DNA of 64,000 bases from Devosia neptuniae. GTDB taxonomy: Bacteria > Pseudomonadota > Alphaproteobacteria > Rhizobiales > Devosiaceae. The notes under the pieces are model-generated. The model was not told the DNA's origin. It ran no database searches and saw only the letters and a list, made by a program, of their open reading frames with translations. The DNA lies in the NCBI RefSeq assembly GCF_025452235.1, contig NZ_CP104965.1, forward strand, positions 2,910,501-2,974,500, read 5' to 3'. The stretch's first letter is position 1, and each line of letters begins with the position of its first letter. The translations under genes were made by a program, and so were the position numbers. Positions 36,686 through 47,325 of this stretch are shown here, in pieces.

Positions 36686-37855
36686 GTGACTCTTCCTGAC
36701 GGCAATGATCCTTTCGACCTCGACACCATGATTGCGCTGCGGCGCGATCTGCATGCCCATCCCGAACTCGGTTTTGAGGAGGTGCGCACCAGCGCCATCG
36801 TGGCCGAGCAGCTGGAGCAGGCAGGCATTGCGGTGCATCGCGGGCTGGGTAAGACCGGCGTGGTGGGCACGCTCAAGGTGGGCAACGGCACGCGGCGGAT
36901 TGCGCTGCGGGCGGATATGGATGCGCTGGCCATGCCCGAGCTGGCGGAGCGGGACTATGGCTCGACCGTGCCCAATACCATGCATGCCTGCGGGCATGAC
37001 GGGCACACGGTGATGCTGCTGGCGGCGGCGAGGCATCTGGCGCGGACGCGCAATTTTTCCGGGACCGTGCATTTCGTGTTCCAGCCGGCCGAGGAAGGGC
37101 GCGGCGGGGCCAAGGCCATGATCGATGACGGATTTTTCGAGCTGTTCCCGGTCGACGCCGCCTACGGGCTGCACAATATGCCGGGACTGACGACGGATGA
37201 AATGGCGGTGGTGGCGGGACCGCAACTGGCGTCGTCGGATAGCTGGGAAGTGGTGTTCCGGGGCATTGGCACGCATGGCGCCAAGCCGCATCTGGGGCGT
37301 GATGCAGTGACGGCGGCGGGGCAGTTTCTGCTGGCGCTGCATACCATCGTGGCGCGCCGGGTCGATCCGTTACAGCCGGCGGTGGTGAGTGCCTGTGCGG
37401 TGAGCGCCGGGGACTTCAAGGCGCTCAATGTCATTCCCGACGAGGTGCGGATCGGGGGCACGGCGCGGGCCTATTCGGCTGCGGTGCGGGACCAGTTGGA
37501 AGACGAAATCGGCCTGTTGGCGCGGGGTGTGGCGGCGACGTTCGGGATCGAGGCGGAATATGAATTCCTGCGCCGCATCCCGCCGGTGGTGAATGATGCT
37601 GATGCAACGCGGCGGGCGCTGGCGGCGGCGCAGGCTGCGACGGGTAGAACCGTCGTTACCGATTTCCCGCCGTCGACAGCAGGCGATGACTTTGCGTTTT
37701 TCGGGTCGGCCGTGCCGGGGGCTTATGTCTGGCTGGGTAATGGACCGGCGGTGGACGGGGCGCTGCACCACAACTCGCGCTATGATTTCAACGACGATGC
37801 GATCGTGACAGGCGCGCGGTATTGGACGGCGCTGGTGGAGCAGGAATTGCGCTAG
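36686..37855 (+). CDS. M20-family amidohydrolase (hippurate hydrolase/aminoacylase type)
   Basis: 389 aa, starting at GTG 36686. Metal-binding motifs: LRADMDALAMPE near residue 75, MHACGHDGHTVMLL near 98, FQPAEEGRGGAKAM near 132 and the C-terminal GDDFAFF. The inserted dimerisation domain carries THGAKPHLGRDAV. Acts on N-acyl amino acids or related amides; exact substrate unknown. It ends opposite the nucleoside hydrolase gene's former stop. Confidence 0.9.
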   Translation: MTLPDGNDPFDLDTMIALRRDLHAHPELGFEEVRTSAIVAEQLEQAGIAVHRGLGKTGVVGTLKVGNGTRRIALRADMDALAMPELAERDYGSTVPNTMHACGHDGHTVMLLAAARHLARTRNFSGTVHFVFQPAEEGRGGAKAMIDDGFFELFPVDAAYGLHNMPGLTTDEMAVVAGPQLASSDSWEVVFRGIGTHGAKPHLGRDAVTAAGQFLLALHTIVARRVDPLQPAVVSACAVSAGDFKALNVIPDEVRIGGTARAYSAAVRDQLEDEIGLLARGVAATFGIEAEYEFLRRIPPVVNDADATRRALAAAQAATGRTVVTDFPPSTAGDDFAFFGSAVPGAYVWLGNGPAVDGALHHNSRYDFNDDAIVTGARYWTALVEQELR

Positions 37856-37863
37856 GCGCGCAT

Positions 37864-38054
37864 CAGACCCGTTGCGAGCAAAGCCAGCGCGCCCTCGGCA
37901 TTGACGTGCATGGCGACTTTCACGGGCGGGACTCCGGCGCGGGCGGGCTTGAGGGCCCCAGACCCGTTGCGAGCAAAGCCAGCGCGCCCTCGGCATTGAC
38001 GTGCATGGCGACTTTCACGGGCGGGACTCCGGCGCGGGCGGGCTTGAGGGCCCC
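37864..38054. repeat. Perfect 95 bp tandem duplication
   Basis: The 95 bases from 37864 are repeated without change from 37959, with the junction in CAGACCCGTTGCGAG. The unit covers the C-terminal coding end of the minus-strand nucleoside hydrolase gene. As 95 is not a multiple of three, it shifts the frame. Confidence 0.95.
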
Positions 38055-38849
38055 GGCGTCGCCATCGTCACCAAGATCGACAGCAAGATGGCGTTCTTCG
38101 ATGCCGAACAGACTGGAGTCGAGCGCCAGCAGCATGACGCAGGGGTCGTGCAGAGGGCGGCTTTGCCGGCCGTCGCCAAAGTATAGCGCGATGACATCGG
38201 CGGCGATGGTGCCGGCTGTCGTACCGCGCAGGCTATTCATCCAAGTGGCGTCGGCGCGCACTTTGCGGGTGACGTCGAGCGGCACCAGGGTCAGGTCCAG
38301 CCCGGCGCGGAACACAATATCGGCAGCCTCCGGATCGGTGGCGAAGTTGAATTCGGAGCGGGCGCCGATATTGCCCGGCTCGTCCACGGCGCCGCCCATG
38401 GCGATAACCTGCCCGATCCGCGCTGCCGCAGCGGGATGGCTGGTGATGAGCTGGGCGATATTGGTCAGCGGGCCGAGCGCCAGAATGTCGATGGTGCCGC
38501 TCGGCTCGGCCAGGAGCCGAGCTGCCATCCATGCCACTGCATCGGGCAGCGGTTCGACCGCCGGCTCGGGCAGCACGAGGCCCTGCACGCCATCGGCGCC
38601 ATGAACCGCCACGACATCGATGCCCCAGCGCCGCAACGGCTTGGCGGCGCCGATGATGACCGGGATATCGCTGCGGCCCATGGCGGCCAGCAGCCTTCCG
38701 GCATTGCGGGTGGTGTTGTCGATGCCGATATTGCCGGCCACGGTTGTCAGCCCCAGCACGTCGAACCGCCCGCAATTCAGCGCGTGCAGGATTGCGACGG
38801 CGTCGTCGAGGCCGGGATCGGTATCGATGATGATGCGGCGATTAGTCAT
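37920..38849 (-). CDS. Nucleoside hydrolase (ribonucleoside N-glycosidase)
   Basis: Cleaves ribonucleosides to base and ribose. 309 aa. The calcium-binding motif [15 protein letters not shown] lies at the N-terminus, [13 protein letters not shown] near residue 122 and [15 protein letters not shown] near 165. The C-terminus is altered by a 95 bp tandem duplication: without it the protein would end ATGLMRA at 300 residues (stop at 37852), whereas now it ends in [12 protein letters not shown]. The core active site is intact. Its start overlaps the adenine deaminase stop by 8 bases. Confidence 0.92.
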   Translation of the reverse strand: MTNRRIIIDTDPGLDDAVAILHALNCGRFDVLGLTTVAGNIGIDNTTRNAGRLLAAMGRSDIPVIIGAAKPLRRWGIDVVAVHGADGVQGLVLPEPAVEPLPDAVAWMAARLLAEPSGTIDILALGPLTNIAQLITSHPAAAARIGQVIAMGGAVDEPGNIGARSEFNFATDPEAADIVFRAGLDLTLVPLDVTRKVRADATWMNSLRGTTAGTIAADVIALYFGDGRQSRPLHDPCVMLLALDSSLFGIEERHLAVDLGDDGDAGALKPARAGVPPVKVAMHVNAEGALALLATGLGPSSPPAPESRP

Positions 38850-40641
38850 AAAGCGGCTGCAATATCATTTCGGGGACCTTGACCAGGCCTTTATCCGTAA
38901 TGCGGATTTCGGGGATGACCGAAAGCGGGATGAGGTTAAAGCCCATATAAGGAATGCTGCAGCCGGCGGCCTCCCAAGCGGTTTTGAGCCTGCGGTTTTC
39001 GGCGGCGACGTCATGGACGCGTTTGTCGGAGATCAGGCCCGCGACGGGCAGGCCGACGAAGGCTGTGACCTTGCCGTCCTGCACCACGACGATGCCGCCT
39101 TTGGCGGAGTCGATGGTTTCGAGGGCCAGTCGCATATCGGCCTCATTGGTGCCAGCGAGCAGGATATTGTGGCTGTCGTGGCCCACGCTGGAGCCGACGG
39201 CGCCGTTCTTGAGGCCAAAATCCTGCAGCAGGCCATGGGCGATGCCGCCCTTGGATTTGCCGTGCCGCTCGATAACGGTGACGAAGCTGAGATTGTGCTT
39301 GTCCAGAATACTGGCCCAGTCATTGGCCGGCTCGATTGCCACCTTGCGGTGGGGCAGGACAATGCCGGGCAGTTCGATGCCGATGGCATTGGCGGTGACC
39401 GGGACGGTGGGCAGTTCGGGCGTGAGCTTGAGGCCCTTGGGCAGGTGGACGGTATTGTAGGCCGCCTCGGGATAGCGGTAGCGCTGGTTGAGGGTTTCCT
39501 CGAGGATCGGCATGACCTTGCGCTGATCAACGACCAGCTCGCCGCCATACCAGGTGCTCTGCGGCTTGAGGTCGTCTCCGAGTAGGACGAGATCGGCGCG
39601 TCGACCGCCGCCGAGGCCGCCGATTTCATCGCCCAGACCAAAGCGGGTGGCGCCATGCAGCGAGCCCATGGCCCAGGCCTGTTCGGGCTTCATGCCCAGG
39701 CGAATGGCTTCGCGGACGACCCAATCGAGGCCGAAGGTCAGCAGGTCATCGGCGTCGCGATCATCGGTGCAGACGGCGAAGCGCTTGTGGCTGGCGCCGC
39801 CTTCGGTGATCGGCTTGATGGCTTCGACGATGGAATTCCACGGCGTGGCAGGATTGCCGCCGCGCAGGAAGACCCAGATGCCGGCGTCGATGAAATCGCT
39901 GGAAATGTCGCGGTCGATGGCTTCGTGCGTGTCGGTGACGCCCGAAGCGGCGTAGGGCGCGACGAAATCGCGGCCGTAGATATGACCGGAAACCGGGCGG
40001 TTACGCTTGAGCGATTCCGCGATGATGGCGTGGCTGCGCGGATCGCCCATGGCAACGGGGACGAAATCCATCTTTTCGCCCAGCGCCATGGCTTCGGGCC
40101 ATTTGTCGAACAGGGCGCCGATCTTGTCCGGGGTGAGGTCGCCACCGGCGGTTTCAAGCTCCGGGGAGGTGGCGGGCACGGTGGAGGGAACAGTCAGGAA
40201 GATCGAGAGCGGGGCAAGGCGCGCATCTTCGAGCATGGCTTCAACGCCCGCCACATCCATGACATTGCCGATCTCGTGGCTGTCACAGAAAATGGTGGTG
40301 GTGCCATTGAGCAGCGCGGCTTCCGCATAGGCGCAGGCGGTGACCATCGAGCTTTCGATGTGGATGTGGGGATCGACGAGGCCTGGCGCGATAATGCCGC
40401 CCTTGGCGTCGTAGACGGCTTTGGGCGTGGGGGCCTTCTTGTAGGTGCCGGCGGGGTGGATGGCGGCGATGCGGCCACCGACCAGCCAGATTTCCTTATC
40501 GGCGGCGATGCGCTCGGAATAGGTCGAGAGCATGCGGGCGCCGGTGATGACCAGATCGGCGGGGGCGGCGCCGCGGGCTACGGCGGCGAGGGCCTGGGTC
40601 TGCTGCCAGAGCGGGGTGACGGAAAAGCGAGTGAGGGCCAT
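38842..40641 (-). CDS. ade: Adenine deaminase
   Basis: Converts adenine to hypoxanthine. 599 aa, the usual length. Metal-binding HxH in [18 protein letters not shown] near residue 90, [11 protein letters not shown] near 118 and GHIYGRD near 205; the C-terminal domain has [13 protein letters not shown] near 440, a conserved Ade signature. The ATG at 40641 has AAGGAG upstream. It lies between the M20 dipeptidase and the nucleoside hydrolase in a long minus-strand operon. Confidence 0.95.
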   Translation of the reverse strand: MALTRFSVTPLWQQTQALAAVARGAAPADLVITGARMLSTYSERIAADKEIWLVGGRIAAIHPAGTYKKAPTPKAVYDAKGGIIAPGLVDPHIHIESSMVTACAYAEAALLNGTTTIFCDSHEIGNVMDVAGVEAMLEDARLAPLSIFLTVPSTVPATSPELETAGGDLTPDKIGALFDKWPEAMALGEKMDFVPVAMGDPRSHAIIAESLKRNRPVSGHIYGRDFVAPYAASGVTDTHEAIDRDISSDFIDAGIWVFLRGGNPATPWNSIVEAIKPITEGGASHKRFAVCTDDRDADDLLTFGLDWVVREAIRLGMKPEQAWAMGSLHGATRFGLGDEIGGLGGGRRADLVLLGDDLKPQSTWYGGELVVDQRKVMPILEETLNQRYRYPEAAYNTVHLPKGLKLTPELPTVPVTANAIGIELPGIVLPHRKVAIEPANDWASILDKHNLSFVTVIERHGKSKGGIAHGLLQDFGLKNGAVGSSVGHDSHNILLAGTNEADMRLALETIDSAKGGIVVVQDGKVTAFVGLPVAGLISDKRVHDVAAENRRLKTAWEAAGCSIPYMGFNLIPLSVIPEIRITDKGLVKVPEMILQPLYD

Positions 40642-40646
40642 ATGGT

Positions 40647-42029
40647 CTACTCCTTGAAGGCGTGGAGGATGCGCACCCAGGAGCGGATGCCTTTGTGGAA
40701 GCTCGACAGGTCGTATTTCTCGTTGGGCGAGTGGATGCGGTTGTCGAAGCGGGCAAAGCCGATCAGCATGGAATCCATGCCGAGGCGCTTCTTGAATTCG
40801 CCCAGAATGGGGATGGAGCCGCCGGTGCCGGCCAGGGCGGTTTCGCGGTTCCATTCGGCGGTGAGGGCGGCGCGGGCCTTGGTGTGCAGGGGGCCATCGA
40901 GATCCATGATCTGGGCGGGCGCGGCGGCATAGGCCTTGAAGGTGACGCTGCAATCAGCCGGTAGCAGATCGGTTACGAATTGGCGGAACAGGGCGCGGAT
41001 ACGGTCGGGGTCCTGGCCCGCGACGAGGCGGAAGCTGAGCTTGGCGCTGGCCTGGGCGGGGATGACGGTTTTGAAGCCATCGCCGGTATAGCCGCTCCAC
41101 ACGCCGTTGATTTCGCAGGTGGGGTGGGCCCAGACCTGTTCGAGTACTGAGCGGCCGGTTTCCCCGGCGGGGACGGAAAGGCCGACATCGGCGAGGAACT
41201 TTTCGGCGTCGAAGGGCAGGCGGTTCCATTGGTCGATTATGGCGGCGGGAACCTCCTGCACGCCATCGTAGAAGCCGGGAATGGCGACCGCGCCGTCGTC
41301 GCTACGCAGCTTGCCGATAACGGTGCCGATGAGCTGGGCGGCATTGCGGGCGGCGCTGCCGAACATGCCGGAATGCAGGTCCCGGTCACCCGCCGTGATG
41401 GTGAATTCCTCGCTGACAAAGCCGCGCCACATGGTGGTAATGGCGGGGGTGTCATGGTCCCACATGTCGGTGTCGCAGACCAGGATCGTATCGGCCTTGA
41501 GGTCCTCGGCGTTGGCCTCGAGGAACGGCCCGAGCGAGGGGCTGCCGGCTTCTTCCTCGCCTTCAAACAGCATGGAAATGCGGATCGGTAGCGTGCCGGT
41601 TACTGCTTTATAGGCGCGGCAGGCTTCGATGAAGGTCAGCAATTGGCCTTTGTCGTCGGAGGCGCCGCGGCCCAGGATGAAGGTTTCGCCGTCCGCTTGC
41701 GGGGCGAGGGAAGGCTCGAAGGGCGGTGTGGTCCAGAGGGCGAGTGGATCGACGGGCTGGACGTCGTAATGACCGTAGAACAGGACATGGGGGCCGGCGA
41801 TTTTGGGGCCGTGGCCGACGACCATGGGGTGACCCGCCGTGTCGCGGACCGAGGCGTCAAAGCCCATGCCGGCCAATTCGCCCGCCAGCCATTCGGCAGC
41901 GCGGCGGCAGTCGTCCTTGTAATGGGGTTCGGTGGAGACCGAGGGGATGCGGATCAGCTCGAAGAGGCGGCTTAGGCTATCATCGAGATTGGCATCGACG
42001 GCGTCGAGAATGGCGGTGAGTTCGGTCAT
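40647..42029 (-). CDS. M20-family dipeptidase
   Basis: 460 aa. Metal ligands and catalytic groups are visible in [16 protein letters not shown] near residue 88, [11 protein letters not shown] near 121 and [12 protein letters not shown] near 155. The dimerisation domain and C-terminal HSPNEKYDL are typical of PepV/CNDP-type dipeptidases. Its role among purine genes is unclear; a substrate with an amide-linked side chain is possible. Overlaps the upstream amidohydrolase by four bases. Confidence 0.92.
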   Translation of the reverse strand: MTELTAILDAVDANLDDSLSRLFELIRIPSVSTEPHYKDDCRRAAEWLAGELAGMGFDASVRDTAGHPMVVGHGPKIAGPHVLFYGHYDVQPVDPLALWTTPPFEPSLAPQADGETFILGRGASDDKGQLLTFIEACRAYKAVTGTLPIRISMLFEGEEEAGSPSLGPFLEANAEDLKADTILVCDTDMWDHDTPAITTMWRGFVSEEFTITAGDRDLHSGMFGSAARNAAQLIGTVIGKLRSDDGAVAIPGFYDGVQEVPAAIIDQWNRLPFDAEKFLADVGLSVPAGETGRSVLEQVWAHPTCEINGVWSGYTGDGFKTVIPAQASAKLSFRLVAGQDPDRIRALFRQFVTDLLPADCSVTFKAYAAAPAQIMDLDGPLHTKARAALTAEWNRETALAGTGGSIPILGEFKKRLGMDSMLIGFARFDNRIHSPNEKYDLSSFHKGIRSWVRILHAFKE

Positions 42030-43351
42030 CGTGCAGCCTCGTCGATGCGGGTCATTTCGGTCTTGAATTGGGTGGCGATCTGCATGGCGTCGCGCAGGGT
42101 CTTGTGGGGATCAAGCGTCTGCACCTGCCGGTTGCGCATCAGCCAGCGGCCGGCGACCATAGTGTCGGTGACGTCGCTTGGCATGGCGGCGAAAACCAGC
42201 ATGGAATAGGCGTCGTAAATCGGATGCAGGCGTGGGGCGGCGAGGCTGATGCGGATCAGGTCGGCCTGTTTGCCGGTTTCGAGCGAGCCGGTTTTCAGAT
42301 TGAGGCTGAGGGCGCGGGCGCCTTCGATCGTCGCCATGCGGACGACATCGAGAGCGGGCAGCGGCTTGCGGGAGCCGCCGAGCAGTTTGGCGAACATGGA
42401 GACGGGGGCGAATTGGCTGAACAGGTCCAGCGTGTTGCCGCTCATGGCGCCGTCGCTGCCGATCCCGGTCGGGATGCCGGCATTGCGCAGCTTTTCGACC
42501 GGGGCGACGCCGCGGCCGGCCTTGCCATTGGAGCGCGGATTGGTGACGGCGCAGACCTGGGCTTCGGACATCATAGTGATGTCGGCGTCGTCCAGTTGCA
42601 GGCAATGGGCGCAGATCAGGTTTGGTTTGAGCAGGCCGGCATCGCGGGTGACGGCGACGGTGGACTGATTGTGAGTGTCGCGGGCCCAGGCGACTTCCAG
42701 CGTGCTTTCGGCCAGATGCATCTGGACGGGCACGTCGGGATGGTCGGCGGACCAGCGGGCGACGCGCTCCATGACCTTGAGGCCAGTGGAATAGGGGGCA
42801 TGGGGGGCGATGGAGGGGGTGACGAGCTTGTGGCCGGCGAATTCATCGACCAGTTCCTCGACACGGGCAAAGCCCTGGTCGAAATCCTTGTGGTCGGGCG
42901 GGTCGAAATCGGCCAGCGTCTGGCCGACAATGGCGCGCAGGCCCGATTGGGCGGCGACGCGGCCGACGTCGGTTTCGAAATAATACATGTCGGCGACGGT
43001 GGTGACGCCACCCTGGATCATTTCCAGCGCCGAGAGGGCCGAGCCGGCACGGACCATTTCGCGGGTGACGAATTTGCGCTCGAGCGGGAGGATGTAGCGA
43101 TAGAGGCGGTCATCCACGTCTTCGCCCAGGCCCCGGAACACTGACATGCCCATGTGGCAATGGGCGTTGACCATGCCGGGCATGACGATATCGCCGTTGC
43201 AGTCCACGATTTCGGCGTTTTCCACGGTGGGCGGGGTGCCGGAGCCGAGGGCGGTGATGGTGTCGCCGTCGATCTGCAGCCAGCCCGGGCGATGCTCAGT
43301 GAGGGCGTCGTCGAGGGTGAGCAGCCAGGCATTGGTCAGGATGGTGGTCAC
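42026..43351 (-). CDS. Cyclic amidohydrolase, MtaD/TrzN-like deaminase
   Basis: 441 aa from GTG 43351, seven bases after the ABC ATPase stop. Metal-binding MVNAHCHMGMSVFRG near residue 60, APHAPYSTGL near 180, MHLAESTLEV near 215, and GSDGAMSGNTLDL near 300 fit the TRZ/ATZ group that deaminates methylthioadenosine, S-adenosylhomocysteine or other aminated purines and triazines. The precise substrate is not predictable. Confidence 0.9.
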   Translation of the reverse strand: MTTILTNAWLLTLDDALTEHRPGWLQIDGDTITALGSGTPPTVENAEIVDCNGDIVMPGMVNAHCHMGMSVFRGLGEDVDDRLYRYILPLERKFVTREMVRAGSALSALEMIQGGVTTVADMYYFETDVGRVAAQSGLRAIVGQTLADFDPPDHKDFDQGFARVEELVDEFAGHKLVTPSIAPHAPYSTGLKVMERVARWSADHPDVPVQMHLAESTLEVAWARDTHNQSTVAVTRDAGLLKPNLICAHCLQLDDADITMMSEAQVCAVTNPRSNGKAGRGVAPVEKLRNAGIPTGIGSDGAMSGNTLDLFSQFAPVSMFAKLLGGSRKPLPALDVVRMATIEGARALSLNLKTGSLETGKQADLIRISLAAPRLHPIYDAYSMLVFAAMPSDVTDTMVAGRWLMRNRQVQTLDPHKTLRDAMQIATQFKTEMTRIDEAAR

Positions 43352-43358
43352 GATACCA

Positions 43359-44426
43359 TCACGCCGCCGGTTCCGGGGCCAGGATCGTGCATTGCTCCGC
43401 GACCGGCACCAGCTTTGCCGTGGCACCGGTTTCGAGCGGCCGGGTCAGGGGACCGTTGGCCACCAGGGGACCGGCTGGGGTTTCGCATTGGTATTGGTAG
43501 GCGCGGCCCAGATAGGTGCGCAGGCCCAGCGTCGTTGGGATGCCATCGGTGCCCGTGTCGGTGACGGCCAGGCCATCGGCCCGGCAGGCGAGGATGAAGC
43601 TATTGGGGATGGGGCCGAAATCGTCCTGGCTCAGGGTGAGCTTGGCGCCGCCGGTCATTTGGGCGGTGACTGTGGCGCCGTCGCGGGCGGTGACGCTCAT
43701 GGGGATCAGGTTTTCGAAGCCGACGAAGCGGGCGACGAAGGCGTTGGCGGGGCGCTGGTAAAGCACTTCGGGGGTGTCGAGTTGCATGACGCGACCGGCA
43801 TGCATGATGGCGACGCGGTCCGAGATCGAGAAGGCTTCTTCCTGATCGTGGGTGACATAGACCGAAGTGGTGCCATTGGCCTGTTGCAGCTTGCGGATTT
43901 CCACCCGCATGTCGACACGCAGCTTGGCGTCGAGATTGGACAGGGGCTCATCGAACATCAGCAGCGGCGGCTCGATGACGAGGGCCCGGGCGAGGGCGAC
44001 GCGCTGCTTCTGGCCGCCGGAGAGGGCGCCGGGGAGGCGTTCGGCCAGGTGGGCGAGGCCCACGCGTTCGAGCATGGCGGTGACGCGCTTGGTCTTAGCA
44101 TCGCCGGAAATGCCGCGTTGCTTGAGGCCGAAGGCGACGTTTTCGGCGACGCTCAGATGGGGGAACAGCGCATAGCTCTGGAAGACCAGGCCGATATTGC
44201 GCTGGTGAGCGGGCAGGCGGGTGAGATCCTTGCCGCCCAGCTCGATCTTGCCAGAGGTGGGTTCGAGGAAGCCCGCGACGAGGCGCAGGGTCGTGGTCTT
44301 GCCGCAGCCGGAGGCGCCGAGCAGGGAGACGAGTTCGCCTTCGGCAATTTCCAGCGACAGGTCTTCGAGGACTTTGGTGGAGCCGTAATGCGCCGTGATG
44401 TTTTGAATCGAGAGGTTTTGGGTCAC
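43359..44426 (-). CDS. ABC transporter ATP-binding protein, PotA type
   Basis: 355 aa. Walker A GASGCGKTT near residue 40, signature LSGGQKQRVALARAL near 135, Walker B LLMFDEPLSNLD near 158 and a C-terminal TOBE domain of about 110 residues. I place the start at GTG 44426, eight bases after the permease stop; TTG 44444 is the longer alternative. Works with the two permeases and binding protein encoded upstream. Confidence 0.95.
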   Translation of the reverse strand: MTQNLSIQNITAHYGSTKVLEDLSLEIAEGELVSLLGASGCGKTTTLRLVAGFLEPTSGKIELGGKDLTRLPAHQRNIGLVFQSYALFPHLSVAENVAFGLKQRGISGDAKTKRVTAMLERVGLAHLAERLPGALSGGQKQRVALARALVIEPPLLMFDEPLSNLDAKLRVDMRVEIRKLQQANGTTSVYVTHDQEEAFSISDRVAIMHAGRVMQLDTPEVLYQRPANAFVARFVGFENLIPMSVTARDGATVTAQMTGGAKLTLSQDDFGPIPNSFILACRADGLAVTDTGTDGIPTTLGLRTYLGRAYQYQCETPAGPLVANGPLTRPLETGATAKLVPVAEQCTILAPEPAA

Positions 44427-44433
44427 AGCTGGC

Positions 44434-45222
44434 TCACTTGGCAAGGAAGGTCAGGCCCAGGGTGCGCTCGACAATGGCCATGACGGCCACGGTGAGCGCC
44501 ATGAGCAGCACCGAGACCGACGCGACGGTCGGATCGAAGAACTGCTCCATATGGGCGAGAATCTGGATGGGGAGGGTGGAAATGCCGGGGCCCGTCAGGA
44601 AGATCGAGATCGACACGTCGTTGATCGAGGTGATGAACGACAGGATGAAGGCCGCGATGACGCCGGAGCGCACATTGGGCAGGAGGATGGTGAAGAAGGT
44701 TTTGAGCGGGGGCGAGCCGAGGCTGATCGCGGCCTCCTCAATGGAGAAATCGAACGAGGCGAGTGAGGCGCTGATGACGCGGACCACATAGGGCAGCACG
44801 AGCAGGGAGTGGCCGACGACCAAAGAGAGGTAGATGGGCGCGTTGAACTGCACGGCGACGTTTTTGAGCAGGGAGAAGCCCAGCACCAGTTCGGGCACCA
44901 GAATGGGCAGCACGAAGAGCGTCGAGAGCCAGCCGGGGAGCTGGACGCGGTAGCGGTTGAGTGCGTAGGCGGCCGGGATGCCGATCAGCAGCGCGATGAA
45001 GGTCGAGAGAAACGCGATCTGCAGGCTGGTGATGATGGTGCGGCGGAAGGCCGAAATGGCAAAGATATTCTCGAACCAGCGCAGGGACAGGCCCTGCGGC
45101 GGGAAGGTGAGATAGGTCGTGTCGCTGAGGGCGGCGCCGACCACGATGATCAGCGGGCCAATGAGGAACACGAAGACCAGGGCGGTGAAGGCGATCAGGG
45201 CCGGGTGGAGTTTTGTGGTCAT
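44434..45222 (-). CDS. ABC transporter permease, PotC type
   Basis: 262 aa with about six helices and the EAA loop ISLGSPPLKTFFTILLPNVR near residue 165, where the ATPase docks. Typical of the second permease in spermidine/putrescine-like importers. The ATG overlaps the stop of the first permease by one base. Confidence 0.94.
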   Translation of the reverse strand: MTTKLHPALIAFTALVFVFLIGPLIIVVGAALSDTTYLTFPPQGLSLRWFENIFAISAFRRTIITSLQIAFLSTFIALLIGIPAAYALNRYRVQLPGWLSTLFVLPILVPELVLGFSLLKNVAVQFNAPIYLSLVVGHSLLVLPYVVRVISASLASFDFSIEEAAISLGSPPLKTFFTILLPNVRSGVIAAFILSFITSINDVSISIFLTGPGISTLPIQILAHMEQFFDPTVASVSVLLMALTVAVMAIVERTLGLTFLAK

Positions 45223-46046
45223 CAGACGGCCATGGGGTTGAGGCGCTTGGCCACGCGGGTCATCAGCAGCACGATGGCTATGGTGATGACGACCATGATG
45301 GCGGCGATGGTGGAGGCCGAGACCCAATCGAAGGTGACCATGGCCTGCTGATACATCAGCGTGCCCATGACCATCTGGCTTTCCCCGCCCAGCAGCTGGG
45401 GCGTGGCATAAGCGGTGAAGCTGCCGGTGAAGACCAGCACGGCGCCGACGATGAGGCCGGGAACGGCAAGCGGCAGGATGACCTGGGTGAAGGTGGCCAT
45501 GGGCTTGGCGCCCAGCGAGGCGGAGGCCTGGATCAGGTCATCGGGAATGGATTCGAGCACGCCGACCAGGGTGAGCACCATGAGCGGCACGAAGAGATAG
45601 ACCATGGCGACGATAACAGCGCCTTGCGTATAGAGCATGGTCATGGGCTCGGCGATGATGCCGGAGCCGACCAGCGCACTGTTGAGAATGCCGTTTTTGC
45701 CCAGGATGATCATCCAGGCGAAGGAGCGGACGACGACGCCGGTCAGCAGCGGGAAGACCGCGGCGATGATGAGAATGGATTTGAGCCAGCCGGGCGAGCG
45801 CGACACGACATAGGCGGTGATGAAGCCGATAAACAGCGCGATCACGGTGGTGATCAGCGAGACCTGAATGGTGCGCCAGAGAACGGTGCGCCGGAAGCCG
45901 CTGCCGAAAAAGCCGATATAGGGCGCAAGCGGGCCCGCCGGGGTGAGGAAGGTGGTGATGATGGTCGCGACGACCGGCAATACCAGGAAGATGACGACGG
46001 CGAGCGTCGCGGGGGAGGCAAGGCTCCATCCGGCGAAGCGTTTCAT
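45222..46046 (-). CDS. ABC transporter permease, PotB type
   Basis: 274 aa, about six helices, EAA loop ASLGAKPMATFTQVILPLAV near residue 182. First permease gene, separated from the binding-protein gene by a 215 base gap that carries a pair of REP-like hairpins, which may reduce downstream expression. Confidence 0.94.
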   Translation of the reverse strand: MKRFAGWSLASPATLAVVIFLVLPVVATIITTFLTPAGPLAPYIGFFGSGFRRTVLWRTIQVSLITTVIALFIGFITAYVVSRSPGWLKSILIIAAVFPLLTGVVVRSFAWMIILGKNGILNSALVGSGIIAEPMTMLYTQGAVIVAMVYLFVPLMVLTLVGVLESIPDDLIQASASLGAKPMATFTQVILPLAVPGLIVGAVLVFTGSFTAYATPQLLGGESQMVMGTLMYQQAMVTFDWVSASTIAAIMVVITIAIVLLMTRVAKRLNPMAV

Positions 46047-46090
46047 GGGTCAGGCCTTTACTGCACGCGATGCGCCAATATCCACAATGT

Positions 46091-46170
46091 CATTCCGGCG
46101 AAGGCCGGAATCCATCCTGAGATATTGCCAGGTCTGACATCTCAGAATGGGCCCCGGCCTGCGCCGGGGT
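46091..46170. repeat. Pair of REP-like hairpins
   Basis: ATTCCGGC (46092-46099) with GCCGGAAT (46104-46111), loop GAAG; and CCCCGGC (46152-46158) with GCCGGGG (46163-46169), loop CTGC. The first has the CATTCCGGCGAAGGCCGGAA form common between genes in many alphaproteobacteria. They lie between binding-protein and permease genes, as REP elements often do. Confidence 0.8.
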
Positions 46171-46261
46171 GACATCGCGGGTATGGAGCGATCGGGGCTC
46201 TGCTTAATCGAGGCGTTTTAAAAGGCGCGGGAGGCGGATGCTACCCCTCGCGCCTTCACGA

Positions 46262-47302
46262 TTACATGCCGAACAGTTCGTTCCAGCGGTCGATCCAGCC
46301 GCTCTTGGCGGCGTTGAGCTTGGTGTAGTCGACGCGCTGCAGGCCGGCGATCACGTCGGCGCCATAGGTCCACAGGGCGGCCTGCTCGGGCTCCAGCTTG
46401 ACGGCGGTGTTGACCGGAGCATCGACGCCCTGTTCGGCCAGTTGCTGCTGGATTTCGGGGCTCAGGATGAAGTTGATGAATTGGTAGGCCAGTTCGGGCT
46501 CGGCAGCACCGGTCGGGATGTTGACGGTGTTGAGAGTGGCGATCGAGCCTTCCGACAGGTCAGCCCAGACTGTGGTCGGGACGGCGGCCTGAATCTGGGC
46601 CAGGGTGAAGTCCTGTGCGATGGCGGCGGAGATTTCGCCGGTCGAGAACAGGTTGATCATTTCCGAGCCGGTATTGTAGTTCTTGACCACGTTGGGCTTG
46701 AGTTCTTCGAGGCCCTTGAAGGCGCCATCGGCATCCGCATAGGCATCGACGCCGGCATGATCGCCGGCCTTGAGCACGACCATCGGGCCGGCCGTGGTGG
46801 TGATGCCGGGCAGCGAGAGCGAAGCGGCGAGATCAGCGCGCCACAGATCGTTCCACGAGGTGATCGGGGTGGTGACCTTGGCCGAGTCATAGACTACGCC
46901 GACGCGGCCGATGGAGTAGGCCGGGCCGTAGCCGCCTTGCGGGTCCTTCGCGAGGTCGTAGAGACCGGCCAGGTTTGGCAGCTTGGCGGGATCGATCTTC
47001 TGGAACAGGCCGGCTTCGATGCCCTGTTGGCTATAGCTATCCGAGAAATAGGCGACGTCGACGCCGGCGCCATTACGGATCTGAATCTTGTTCAGGCGCT
47101 CGCCATTATTGCCGGTTTCGAACACGATCTCGCAGTCGCACTGCGCGCGGAACGGCGCCAGGATAATGGATTCGAGCTTGTCGCCGTTAAAACCCCACCA
47201 GGAAATGGTCAGGGTTTTGGACTGGGCCATGGCCGGAGCGGCCGAGAGCAGTGCCGTCGCGGAGATCGCCAGCGCCAGGGCTTTGACGAGGGTGTTCTGC
47301 AT
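46262..47302 (-). CDS. Periplasmic solute-binding protein of the PotABC-like transporter
   Basis: 346 aa. Signal peptide MQNTLVKALALAISATALLS, cleavage after AMAQ. The mature protein is a PotD-like type II binding protein: ISWWGFNGDKLESIILAPF near residue 33, GVDVAYFSDSYSQQGIEAGL and NIPTGAAEPELAYQFINFIL. The surrounding genes point to a purine-related or nitrogen-rich ligand, but that is inference. First gene of the lower operon; a structured leader and an operator-like site lie upstream. Confidence 0.92.
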   Translation of the reverse strand: MQNTLVKALALAISATALLSAAPAMAQSKTLTISWWGFNGDKLESIILAPFRAQCDCEIVFETGNNGERLNKIQIRNGAGVDVAYFSDSYSQQGIEAGLFQKIDPAKLPNLAGLYDLAKDPQGGYGPAYSIGRVGVVYDSAKVTTPITSWNDLWRADLAASLSLPGITTTAGPMVVLKAGDHAGVDAYADADGAFKGLEELKPNVVKNYNTGSEMINLFSTGEISAAIAQDFTLAQIQAAVPTTVWADLSEGSIATLNTVNIPTGAAEPELAYQFINFILSPEIQQQLAEQGVDAPVNTAVKLEPEQAALWTYGADVIAGLQRVDYTKLNAAKSGWIDRWNELFGM

Positions 47303-47325
47303 TCTTGAGTGTTCCTTTGCATCGC

